Source: CBDAPU01 sp965198875
GTDB lineage: Bacteria > Pseudomonadota > Gammaproteobacteria > Eutrophobiales > Eutrophobiaceae
Assembly: GCA_965198875.1 (NCBI GenBank)
Contig: CBDAPU010000001.1
Location: 992,001-1,056,000 of the forward strand
Direction: 5' to 3'
DNA: 64,000 bases
Shown here one piece after another: positions 43,625 to 52,311 of this stretch. Under the pieces are notes generated by a model. It searched no databases. It was not told where the DNA came from and saw only the letters and a list, made by a program, of their open reading frames with translations. Made by a program: the position numbers and the translations under genes. The number at the start of each line of letters is the position of its first letter. Position 1 is the first letter of the stretch.

Positions 43625-46600
43625 TGGCTCCGTCCTGTTGTTGTCCTGGCGTAAGGGTGCAAATGGTGAATGTGTTCCAGCAACTCATCCTCGGAGTAGG
43701 GTTTGGTCAAATACACGTCAACCCCGGCGGCCAGGGCCTCGTCTTTGTGTTTTCTCGCCGCCCGGGAGGTGATCATAATCACGGGCAATGCAGCGGTTTC
43801 GCTGGCGGCTTTTAGCATACCCACCAGCTCCATGCCATTCATTCTCGGCATTTCCAGATCCGTTAGCACAATGTCGGGCGCTCCGGCACGGATGAGGTCA
43901 ACGGCCTCCCGTCCGTCACGGGCGGCGCGCACATCAAAGCCGATATCCTGCATGAATTGTTCTAATGCCCGCCGTGCGCTTAACGAATCATCGACGACCA
44001 GCGCACAAGGCAGGCGGGGCTGATCGGGAACAACACCGTCAGCCTGGTGCTTTTTCCCGCCGAAGGCGTGGCAGTGTCTTAACAGATCCACCAGGTCGAG
44101 AACGGGGGTGATGTCGCCATTGCCGAGTATGGTGACGCCCAATATGCCGGGCAGTTTGGGGATATAGTGCCCCAGGCTTTTAATCACCAGCGTGTAACTG
44201 CCGGTGATTTTCTCAACGCTGATCGCTGTTTTGCCAGTGGCGGCGCTCACCAGAATAAACGTGCGCGCCGAGCCCTCCTGCCCCTCACGGTCGGCGGACA
44301 GGCTCAGGAGGCGCTCGAGCGGTTTCACGGGATACGTCTTATCGCCCACCTCAAACACCTCCTCTTCTCCTTTTGCCCGCAACACCCCATCCTCATGATG
44401 AAGAATCTGCTCTATGCCCCTGTCCGCAATGGCCATCATCTTATCGCCTGCCCGTGTGAGCAGGGCATGGGATGAGATCAGCGTTTGCGGCACTTGTATG
44501 TGGATCAGGGAGCCCTCTCCCTGGTGTGAGTCAATCTGCAGGGAGCCGGATAGATCCATGATGCTGGCGTACACGGCGTCCATGCCTGTGCCCCTGCCGG
44601 AGACCTGGGTGGCCTCGCTGCGTGTTGAGAAGTCCGGGCGCAGAATATAATTTTTTAACTCTTCCTCCGTGACGGCCTGGCCTTCACTGAGCAGACCCCT
44701 CTCCATGGCTGTTTCCCTGATCGCAGCAAAATCAAGCCCCCGGCCATCATCTTTGCAGGTGACGGCGATGTTGTTTCCCTCTCTTGCAAACGCCAGATAG
44801 ATATTGCCCTTGCCGTCTTTGCCGCGCTGCTCTCGTTCAGCGCCCTCTTCAATACCATGATCAACCGCATTACGTAACAGGTGCATGAGCGGGTCGAGCA
44901 TGTTGTTCGCCGTATCGGTGTCCATGAGGGTATCGCCGCCCTCAAGATGCAGGGCTACTTCTTTACCGGTCAAACGGGCGGCCTGCCGGACGCTGCGTTG
45001 CAGACGGGAGAACTGCGCCCTGGCCGGCACCATGCGGGTACGCATGACCCCTTCCCGAGTTTCATTATTCAAGTCCGCCTGCTCGATCAGCATCTCGCCC
45101 AGCCGGGCCAGATCAGCGGAGACCTCCCGGCTCATCTCATCCACATCCACTGCGGCCTCAACCAATCGCCTGCTGCATGTGTGCAGCTCCGAGTACTGAT
45201 CCATTTCCAGATCGTCAAACTTGCCCTTTTCGCCAGCATGATGTCGCCGCATGGATAAGTCTTTCACATCAATGATCTCTTCGAGCTCTGCGCCCAGTTG
45301 GCGCAACAGATCGAGCTGTGAGCGCATGTTTTTAACCTGGCTGAGGGTTGAACGCACCCGCTCCCGGATCTGCTCCGTCATGATCATCGACTCGCCCACA
45401 AGCCGTAACAGCTTATCGACAAAGTCCATCGGCACGCGGATAACAGCGCCGGCTTCCTCTTCCGTCCTGCGCTGTTGTTGTGGCTGGCCTTGCTCATCGG
45501 ACTGGGCGATGCGCCGTTTCGCCTCGTGCATGTCAATGACCTTGGCGGGGGCGGATGTCTCTATCCCCTCTGTCTCTATGCGATAGGCGAGATCCAGCAG
45601 CTCCTGTAATACCGCTACCGCATTTGCAGGCGCGCCTCCCGTGCCCAGTAGACGCTCGCCCATCATCGCCAGAGCATCCGTGGCATTCATCAGCGTCACG
45701 CTGATCTGCGGGCTCGGCAGGGCCTCATGTTTGCTAAATGCGAGCAGGATGTCTTCCAGATGATGGGTTAATTTGGCGATGCCTCGAACACCCACTGTGT
45801 TTGCCTCCCCTTTTAAGGTATGGGCTACCCGTTTTGCAATGGTCACATCGTCCAATGTGCCGCCGTCAGCGAGCCGTTGCACGGCCTCGGTCAGCGCTTC
45901 AATCTGCCCGGGCAATTCCGACAACAGAGCGTCCAGCAGCTCATCGCTGACCTCATCTTCAAGGTGCAGGGAGACGTCTTCTTCAGTGGCGATGGCCCTC
46001 TCAGGGGGCGGGGGGCTCGAAAACCCATCAAAGGTGAAGGCGCGCAGTGCAGATAACATAGCGTCTTGTTGCTCACTGCTGATGTTTTCCGGCCAGCAGG
46101 GATCGGCCAGGGGTTTAAGCAATCTCTCCATGCCATCAACCGCCAGCGGATGGCGTAGATAATGCAACACACCCAGGCACCAGGTCTTTAAGGACTCGAT
46201 CTGATCATGGCTAAATGGCCGGCCTTCATCGGCCACCCGAAGGATGTTGTGATGGGTCTGTTGCACAACTTGTGTGAGCCCCGTCAAGCCCACCGTCTCA
46301 GTGGCCTCTGCATAGCGATGTAACTGCCGGGCGAGGTTTTTCTCATCTTCAATGAGCGCCGCTGTTGTCGTCAGCCCCTCATTGAGGGCGGCAATGAGCC
46401 CTAACAGCGCCTTTCGAAAATGCAATAACTCCGCTATTAACAGCCGTAATAATTCTGCCAGCGCTGTCGGCACGGCCTCATCGATGCTCGTCTCGACAGC
46501 CACATCATCGGCTTGCCCGGCCTTTGGCTGCTCGCTTGGCTCATTGTCAACAGCGATGGGGTTCACGGGCATGTCTAACAGGGACGTCAGCATATCAATG

Positions 46601-46977
46601 GCGCCAGCATCAACGTGCCGACCCCAGGGCGGGGAGGACAGATGCTCGATCAGCCGTGATTTTAATCTCGCCTCCTGGGGGGCGTGGATATAGGCCAGCA
46701 GCAGCTCCGGCCAGATACAAAGCCCCGCCTCGGCCTGCTCGCTGAGGGGCGTCTCGGCCTGATCGATCTGATCGAGGGCCTCTTTGAAAAGGATGCAGAC
46801 ATCCAGCAGGGCGGGAAAACCCCTCGCCGCCGCCAACTCCCCGATCACGGGCAGGCGTGCAGATAATAATGTGAGTTTCCCGGAGAAGTCCGTGTTTGCC
46901 GTCAGGGAGGCCCTCAGGGATTGAATGACCTCAAGCAATTCCCCGCCCTGCTCGTCAGCCAGGCCCATCGTCTGCAT
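43621..46977 (-). CDS. ChpA-like hybrid histidine kinase (CheA type with C-terminal receiver)
   Basis: 1118 residues. The N-terminal 350 residues are helical and probably hold worn-out Hpt-like repeats. One clear Hpt domain lies near residue 385 (RVAHTLKGEANTVGV, His as phosphosite). The P3/P4 kinase core follows (VRMDFVDKLLRLVGESM-like PMDFVDKLLRLVGESMIMTE, DPLMHLLRNAVDHGIEEGAE, VSGRGTGMDAVYASIMDLSG). Then come a CheW-like P5 domain and a receiver (CALVVDDSLSARRALEQFMQ, TDLEMPRMNGMELV, YLTKPYSEDEL). Pseudomonas ChpA has many more Hpt modules. It probably controls type IV pili together with the PilI/PilJ-like genes upstream. Confidence 0.88.
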   Translation of the reverse strand: MQTMGLADEQGGELLEVIQSLRASLTANTDFSGKLTLLSARLPVIGELAAARGFPALLDVCILFKEALDQIDQAETPLSEQAEAGLCIWPELLLAYIHAPQEARLKSRLIEHLSSPPWGRHVDAGAIDMLTSLLDMPVNPIAVDNEPSEQPKAGQADDVAVETSIDEAVPTALAELLRLLIAELLHFRKALLGLIAALNEGLTTTAALIEDEKNLARQLHRYAEATETVGLTGLTQVVQQTHHNILRVADEGRPFSHDQIESLKTWCLGVLHYLRHPLAVDGMERLLKPLADPCWPENISSEQQDAMLSALRAFTFDGFSSPPPPERAIATEEDVSLHLEDEVSDELLDALLSELPGQIEALTEAVQRLADGGTLDDVTIAKRVAHTLKGEANTVGVRGIAKLTHHLEDILLAFSKHEALPSPQISVTLMNATDALAMMGERLLGTGGAPANAVAVLQELLDLAYRIETEGIETSAPAKVIDMHEAKRRIAQSDEQGQPQQQRRTEEEAGAVIRVPMDFVDKLLRLVGESMIMTEQIRERVRSTLSQVKNMRSQLDLLRQLGAELEEIIDVKDLSMRRHHAGEKGKFDDLEMDQYSELHTCSRRLVEAAVDVDEMSREVSADLARLGEMLIEQADLNNETREGVMRTRMVPARAQFSRLQRSVRQAARLTGKEVALHLEGGDTLMDTDTANNMLDPLMHLLRNAVDHGIEEGAEREQRGKDGKGNIYLAFAREGNNIAVTCKDDGRGLDFAAIRETAMERGLLSEGQAVTEEELKNYILRPDFSTRSEATQVSGRGTGMDAVYASIMDLSGSLQIDSHQGEGSLIHIQVPQTLISSHALLTRAGDKMMAIADRGIEQILHHEDGVLRAKGEEEVFEVGDKTYPVKPLERLLSLSADREGQEGSARTFILVSAATGKTAISVEKITGSYTLVIKSLGHYIPKLPGILGVTILGNGDITPVLDLVDLLRHCHAFGGKKHQADGVVPDQPRLPCALVVDDSLSARRALEQFMQDIGFDVRAARDGREAVDLIRAGAPDIVLTDLEMPRMNGMELVGMLKAASETAALPVIMITSRAARKHKDEALAAGVDVYLTKPYSEDELLEHIHHLHPYARTTTGRSQ

Positions 46978-47006
46978 CGAGGGTTATGGTTATCACCGGG
47001 CCGCAA

Positions 47007-48581
47007 CTAGACGGCGCGCACGGATGCTTTGTTGGGGGCTTGGCGCTCATCGGTTGTCATAGGCGCTGCGCTGTCCGGCAACGTGAACACGCCCACCGCC
47101 TCGACAAGACGGGATGAGTACTGAACCAGCTTGTCCGCATTATGGGACTGCTCGTGCAATTCCCGGTTGGTTTGCTGGGTAGTCTCCTTGATCGCCCGGG
47201 CCCGCTCCGTGATGGTGTTGGTGGTCTTCGCCTGCTCACTGGAGCTCTCGGCAATCTTCTGGATCATGGCGACCAGCCGATTGGCCTGCATCATGGTTTC
47301 CTGCATTTGTATGCCGGCCTGCTCGGCAAGCTGTGTGCCGGAGACAACCTCGGTGATGACCTCGTTCATGGTGGTCACCGCATCGGCGGTTTCCGCCTGA
47401 ATGTTGCTCACCAATGATGAGATCTGCGCCGTGGCTTCACGGGCGTTTTCCGCCAGTCTTTGCACCTCATCGGCGACCACTGCAAAACCTCGACCGGCCT
47501 CGCCGGCCGAGGCGGCGTGCATGCTCGCGTTCAGCGCCAGTATGTGTGTTCTCTCGGCAATGCTGTTGATGAGGCCAACCACACTGTTGATCTCCTGGGA
47601 GCGCTCGCCCAGACGTTTGATCCGTTTCTCGGTCTCTCGTATCGTCTCGCGAATTTTCGTGATCTCATCGACCGTGCCTTCCACAGTGTCTTTGGCCGTG
47701 GAGGTGGTTTGAATGGCCTCGTCCGCTGCGGCATTACAGGTCTGCGCCAGGGCGGCAATGTCTACCATCGCCCGGGAGGCGGCCAGTAATTCGGCATTGG
47801 CGCTATCGACCTGCAGCAGCTCATCACTGGACAGACTCACCACAGTGTCCGCCTGATCTTTCACTGAGCGACAGGTATGGGATACCTTATCGGAGATCTC
47901 CACCACGCCCTGCAACACATTGGCGATCTCATCGGCCAGTAAATTGATTGAGTCGGCAATGGGGCCGGTGGCGTCCTCGGTCACTTCCACGCGCGCAGTT
48001 AAGTCTTTTTTACTTAAATCGTGCACGCCATGGAGCAGATTGATGACGGCGTTACTCAGCTCCCGATTTTCACGGCTCGACCGCCTCTCAACCGCCACCC
48101 GTTGATCCAGAAACTCATCCAGAGACTGGCTAATACCGGCCAAGGCATCACTGCCGCCCAGCGAGGAGCGAGACTTAAGATCCCCGTCCCGGGCCAAGGC
48201 CAGGGTGTTTGAGAGCCTGTTCACCGAGCGCCCCAGATCGCCGAGGAAAACAAAAACAACGGCCAGCATGAGGATGCATGCAAGGACGAACACGGCCAGA
48301 TAAAGGAACTGAAATCCTCGTACCTTTGCCTGATAATCCCTCATCGCCTTCTCATACTCCAGGACGCTGGTGGTCAAGCGGGCGGGGGCTGTCTCCTTGA
48401 GCGTGGATGAGAACTCGCCCGTGTGGGTGGCCATGGCGCCCAGGGCATGGCTGAGCTTTAGGTGATTAAAACCTAAAAGGGCAATGATGATGATAATGAT
48501 ACTCACCGGCCATATGAGTTTGCCGGGCCGGTGTATGGCCGCCTTCAGATCCGCTAACCGGTGTATCGGTTTCATCTTCAT
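47007..48581 (-). CDS. PilJ-like methyl-accepting chemoreceptor
   Basis: 524 residues with two membrane segments (about 25-42 and 92-115), a HAMP-like part and a signalling hairpin. The tip IAERTHILALNASMHAASAG and GRGFAVVADEVQRLAENARE matches PilJ of the Pil-Chp system much better than flagellar receptors. The start lies inside a tandem 14-bp duplication shared with the end of the CheW gene, giving a four-base overlap. Between CheW and ChpA-like genes, as in the pil-chp cluster. Confidence 0.88.
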   Translation of the reverse strand: MKMKPIHRLADLKAAIHRPGKLIWPVSIIIIIIALLGFNHLKLSHALGAMATHTGEFSSTLKETAPARLTTSVLEYEKAMRDYQAKVRGFQFLYLAVFVLACILMLAVVFVFLGDLGRSVNRLSNTLALARDGDLKSRSSLGGSDALAGISQSLDEFLDQRVAVERRSSRENRELSNAVINLLHGVHDLSKKDLTARVEVTEDATGPIADSINLLADEIANVLQGVVEISDKVSHTCRSVKDQADTVVSLSSDELLQVDSANAELLAASRAMVDIAALAQTCNAAADEAIQTTSTAKDTVEGTVDEITKIRETIRETEKRIKRLGERSQEINSVVGLINSIAERTHILALNASMHAASAGEAGRGFAVVADEVQRLAENAREATAQISSLVSNIQAETADAVTTMNEVITEVVSGTQLAEQAGIQMQETMMQANRLVAMIQKIAESSSEQAKTTNTITERARAIKETTQQTNRELHEQSHNADKLVQYSSRLVEAVGVFTLPDSAAPMTTDERQAPNKASVRAV

Positions 48582-48595
48582 GGTTTCATCTTCAT
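48568..48595. repeat. Two tandem 14-bp copies at the CheW-receptor junction
   Basis: On the minus strand ATGAAGATGAAACC occurs twice in a row. The first copy ends the CheW frame and the second starts the receptor. Confidence 0.9.
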
Positions 48596-49135
48596 GTCAG
48601 CAGGCGGGCCCCAAGGGCATGGAAGAAGGCGTCGAAATCCACATCGACCCAGATGGCGTCCTGATAAAAACAGGCCCCTCGAACATGCGCCTGTAAGACC
48701 GCTCGGCAGATGGGCTGTCTCATCGCTCGGCGTGGTGAGCTGGATGATCTCAGGCAGGGACTCAATGGGCAAGGCCACCGTCTTCGCCCCCCGCCCGATG
48801 GTGAGCAATTTATAAGGCGCATAGTGGCTGCTTGCATCAAACAATCGCAACAGATCAAAGACCGGGACAAGCTGCCCGCGCACATTGATCATGCCTCTGA
48901 ACCAGGCCGGGGTATGGGGTATGGGGCAGGGCCTTGAGTGATCAATGACTTCGGCCCTCTCCCGCAGCGCCAGCATGAAGCCGATGTCACCGGCCTTAAA
49001 TCCATAACGGGCCGTTTTCAAGGCGGGCGGGCTCTCATCGGTTGTTGCCGAAGGTCCATCGAGCAGCAATGGGGCCAGCACCGCTGTCGGTGAGAGCCCG
49101 GCGCCTGGGCTATGCTGGTCGTTATCCGCCGTCAT
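48578..49135 (-). CDS. PilI-like CheW-domain coupling protein
   Basis: 185 residues with a CheW fold: YGFKAGDIGFMLALRERAEV, PHTPAWFRGMINVRGQLVPV and LLTIGRGAKTVALPIESLPE. It would link the PilJ-like receptor to the ChpA-like kinase. N-terminal 40 residues are low-complexity. Overlaps the receptor start by four bases. Confidence 0.88.
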   Translation of the reverse strand: MTADNDQHSPGAGLSPTAVLAPLLLDGPSATTDESPPALKTARYGFKAGDIGFMLALRERAEVIDHSRPCPIPHTPAWFRGMINVRGQLVPVFDLLRLFDASSHYAPYKLLTIGRGAKTVALPIESLPEIIQLTTPSDETAHLPSGLTGACSRGLFLSGRHLGRCGFRRLLPCPWGPPADMKMKP

Positions 49136-49162
49136 TTTCAGCGCCCAGGCGCAAAAGGCGCA

Positions 49163-49975
49163 CTAGGGGGCCTCATCGAGTTCCAGGTACTCACGCACGA
49201 CCTCTTCAAAAATATCGTGCCGAAGGGGTTTGATCAAATAGGTATCACAACCGGCCAGTTTCCCCTTTACCCGATCGGCGGGAGAGGAATTGCTGGTGAG
49301 CATGATCACCGGCGTGTCGCTGTTCTCCGAGCCCTGCTTGATCTGCCTGCAGATATCGTAGCCATCCACACCGGGCAGAATGACGTCGAGAAAAATAATG
49401 TCGTAGACATGGCGTGCGATCAGCTCCTGCGCCGCCTCCCCGGTCTCGGCAAAATCAACCTGGCCGGCTATGTTGAGCAAGGCCTTCTTCATTTGAATGC
49501 GTACCGGCAGGCTGTCATCAATAACCAATGCCTTTATGTTGTTATCGGCGCCTTTGCCGGCGCCGTCCAGCTCGATCTCCTCGACATCCTCATCATCAAA
49601 AACAAGCGGGATTTTATAGTCATGATCGGCAACGGCGATTCTCTCCAGCAGGGTTAAAAAGCGCGTGGCGACCAAGGGCTTTTTGATGTAGTAGATGGGA
49701 TCGTCGGGATTTTTCGGCGGCATTTCCGTGCACAACATGATGCTGGATATTTTTCCCTTTTTTTCATTCAGCTTGATGTAGGCGTCCCAGCGTTTCAGGG
49801 CGTCGGCGTCATCGGCGTCAACGATAATAATATCGGCGCATTTTTTATCCGCCATGGATTCGAATAAATTAAAGCTGGGGGAGCGGCTTTTCGCCAGGGT
49901 CATCACGGTTGTCAGCACCTGTTGATCTCGGTCCTCAAAGCCAACGGAGGCAACGGCAAATGTATCGTCACTCAT
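49163..49975 (-). CDS. Response regulator with pseudo-receiver and receiver domains
   Basis: 270 residues. The C-terminal part is a normal receiver (ALVIDDSLPVRIQMKKALLN, FLDVILPGVDGYDI, LTSNSSPADRV, YLIKPLRHDIF). The first 120 residues have the receiver shape (DIIIVDADDADALKR, YYIKKPLVATRFLTLLERI) but lack the acidic phospho-acceptor pattern, so this looks like a pseudo-receiver that may dock partners. It is first in the operon, where pilG or pilH would be expected. Confidence 0.82.
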   Translation of the reverse strand: MSDDTFAVASVGFEDRDQQVLTTVMTLAKSRSPSFNLFESMADKKCADIIIVDADDADALKRWDAYIKLNEKKGKISSIMLCTEMPPKNPDDPIYYIKKPLVATRFLTLLERIAVADHDYKIPLVFDDEDVEEIELDGAGKGADNNIKALVIDDSLPVRIQMKKALLNIAGQVDFAETGEAAQELIARHVYDIIFLDVILPGVDGYDICRQIKQGSENSDTPVIMLTSNSSPADRVKGKLAGCDTYLIKPLRHDIFEEVVREYLELDEAP

Positions 49976-50445
49976 AATGTAAGGAATGCCTTAATCAATG
50001 CCCGGACTATCTGCTTTTGCTATTACTTTTGCGGTTAACTGAAACAGTTATAGCAGATAAATGTTCTCAATGCGTTATCCTGAACGCAATCCATAGCCGC
50101 CGAGCCGTGTGGGCGGTGCATGGTTGTTCTTGAGTATTGATAGAAATATATCATAAATCAACGGCCCGGCATCATGTCGGTGATGATAACCGAGGCGACC
50201 ACCGGGGTTTACTGAAAAATGCTGACGGCTCGCCCTGGCATGGCCTGATCCCTGGTGGTTAAGACAGGGCGGATCGGCGGCGACAGGCGGATGTTGTCAG
50301 GTCATTGTGCGAGGCGATCAGTTGCCCAGCGAAGCGGCGATCTTCATGACTGAATAGCATAGAGCCATCCATAGAGCCGGGCTACTCGATAAGCGAGCGA
50401 TGAGCGGCGGGTCTTTCTGCAACCGGGGTGAGGATCAATGCACGC
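49976..50445. promoter_or_regulatory. Upstream region of the Chp-like operon
   Basis: About 470 bases between two same-strand operons. No coding frame supported. An imperfect GGTTAACTGAAACAGTTATA repeat lies at about 50032-50052, possibly an operator. Confidence 0.35.
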
Positions 50446-51945
50446 CTAATCCCCTTCCCATTCAATACCCATCACCACTTCCTCGGTATCCTGAAATCGC
50501 TCATCGGGGTCTTTCGCCAAAAGGCCATCGAGGATGGGTTGCAGGCTGGAGAATGTCTTCGGCAATTCAGGGAGCGCCCCGTGCAAGTGCCCCTCAAACA
50601 CTTCCATCGGTGTTGTCCCCACAAAGGGGTGTGTGCCCGTGAGCATCTTATACATGATGACCCCCAAGCTGTAAATATCACTTCTTTTATCCGCTTCGGC
50701 GCCTTCTATCTGCTCAGGGCTGATGTAGTAGAGCGTTCCCATGAGCTCGCCCTCCAGGGTGAGCTGATTTTTCATCTGGCTTTCATTTTCAACCGTTTTG
50801 GCGATCCCAAAGTCGGTGATGGCTAACACATCCCGGGTTCTGAATAAAATGTTGGCCGGTTTCATGTCGCGGTGGACTATTCCCCTGGCATGGGCGGCGC
50901 CTAGCCCGGCGGCGATTTGTTTTAGGAAAGATAGCGTCGTTTTGGTATCCAGATCCTCCTTTAACCGCTCCGCCAGGTCGCCGTATGGAAAATACTCCAT
51001 GGCGATATAGGCAAATTTACTGGCGAACGCCCGCTCATGGATCTGCACAATGTTGGGGTGATCTATCTGCGCGATGAGCTTGTATTCACGTATGAATCGC
51101 CGTAACAAACTGGAGTCCTCTTCACTTTCCAGACGCAACACTTTTAACACCACTTTCACCGCATCCTCTTCCCGCTCCGCAAGGTAAATGGCGGCCATGC
51201 CGCCTTCACCGATCTGCTTTTCAACAAAGTACCCGGGCACCAGGATAGGCTGTGCCCTGCGTTCAGAAGGCGTGCGTGAACGGGCGCCATATCTGGCCGA
51301 GGTGGTTGGCTTTCGCCCCCCGGTTGCAAGGCGCTTCTGCCCCCTGTTTTCAATTTCAGCCTCGGCGCTTTCAGGGAGTATGCCCATGAGTTGGGCCATG
51401 TCATCTCTTCCCATTAAACGGGTTTGATCATCGGGCGCATTGTGATCCGCGCCTTCCTTCGCCCGTCGAAATTGCGACATCGCTTTATGCCGCTCCCTGG
51501 GGCTTAAAAACTCGGTTTTTCCATCGTGATCAGCGGTGGCTGATCGGGCCGCTTGCTCATCGGCCTTGACCAGGATCTTCTTGACTTCATTGGCGAATAA
51601 TTGCGGGGTGAGTGAGTCTTTATCGAGGAAACCATCGGCGCCTGATCCCATTGATGCGGACTTCAAACCGGCGCCGCTATATTCGGTGATCATAAACGTG
51701 GGGGGAAGATAGGGTTGCTCCCGCTTGAGCCGCCGTAGCCAGTCCAGGCCGTTTTCCCCGTTTAATCCCAGATCATAATCGAGCAATAACAGATCGTAAT
51801 GGTTCCACCTGAAGGTGCCCTCAGGCATACCGCACTTGGGATCATAGGTCTCAAGAATGACGTCCGGCCAGTAGGAGTGGGCGCAAAAACGCACCAACTG
51901 TTCCATATCATCGGAGTTATCAATGATCAATATTCGATCCAGCAT
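50446..51945 (-). CDS. Receiver-Ser/Thr protein kinase fusion
   Basis: 499 residues. Residues 1-125 are a receiver domain (ILIIDNSDDMEQLVRFCAHS, LLLLDYDLGLNGENGLDWLR), a linker of about 110 residues rich in R and Q follows, and a Hanks-type kinase begins near residue 238 (QIGEGGMAAIYLAEREEDAV). The catalytic loop IVHRDMKPANILFRT (about 357) and the DFGIAK metal motif (about 378) are intact, and the APE-like region reads MGTLYYISPEQIEGAEADK. The fusion implies that histidine kinase input controls Ser/Thr phosphorylation. It stands alone between the two chemosensory operons, with 365 and 470 bases on its sides. Confidence 0.92.
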   Translation of the reverse strand: MLDRILIIDNSDDMEQLVRFCAHSYWPDVILETYDPKCGMPEGTFRWNHYDLLLLDYDLGLNGENGLDWLRRLKREQPYLPPTFMITEYSGAGLKSASMGSGADGFLDKDSLTPQLFANEVKKILVKADEQAARSATADHDGKTEFLSPRERHKAMSQFRRAKEGADHNAPDDQTRLMGRDDMAQLMGILPESAEAEIENRGQKRLATGGRKPTTSARYGARSRTPSERRAQPILVPGYFVEKQIGEGGMAAIYLAEREEDAVKVVLKVLRLESEEDSSLLRRFIREYKLIAQIDHPNIVQIHERAFASKFAYIAMEYFPYGDLAERLKEDLDTKTTLSFLKQIAAGLGAAHARGIVHRDMKPANILFRTRDVLAITDFGIAKTVENESQMKNQLTLEGELMGTLYYISPEQIEGAEADKRSDIYSLGVIMYKMLTGTHPFVGTTPMEVFEGHLHGALPELPKTFSSLQPILDGLLAKDPDERFQDTEEVVMGIEWEGD

Positions 51946-52311
51946 GGCGCTATCTCAACACGGCGCTCGTCTACCTGTGCGCTGTCCGCCCCTTATCTGC
52001 CGATGGGGTTGAAAAGGCAAGCAGAGTAAGAGGCGCCTGCGGGATGGGGCGAGTAACAGCGCCTGATTGTGAGATAGCTGCATGGTATTTAACGGGCAAT
52101 ACTTATATCTTGAATTAGCTTACGGATAATACTGTTTTTCATGCGTTAAATCGACAGCCACGGGGCCGCTGGCCATGAACATGAGGCAGCGCATTTTGAT
52201 GTGATCTCAAAGATCCCTGGCAGATCAACACGCATCGCCAGGTTGTTTGCCTTGCGATGGGCCGCCTCGCCCGCCCTTAGCTATCTGCACCTGTGTTCGA
52301 CTATCGGCTTA
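51946..52311. other. Promoter region of the receiver-kinase gene
   Basis: About 370 bases between the chemoreceptor gene and the receiver-kinase gene. No gene. AT-rich stretches around 52085-52140 could hold the kinase promoter. Confidence 0.4.
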
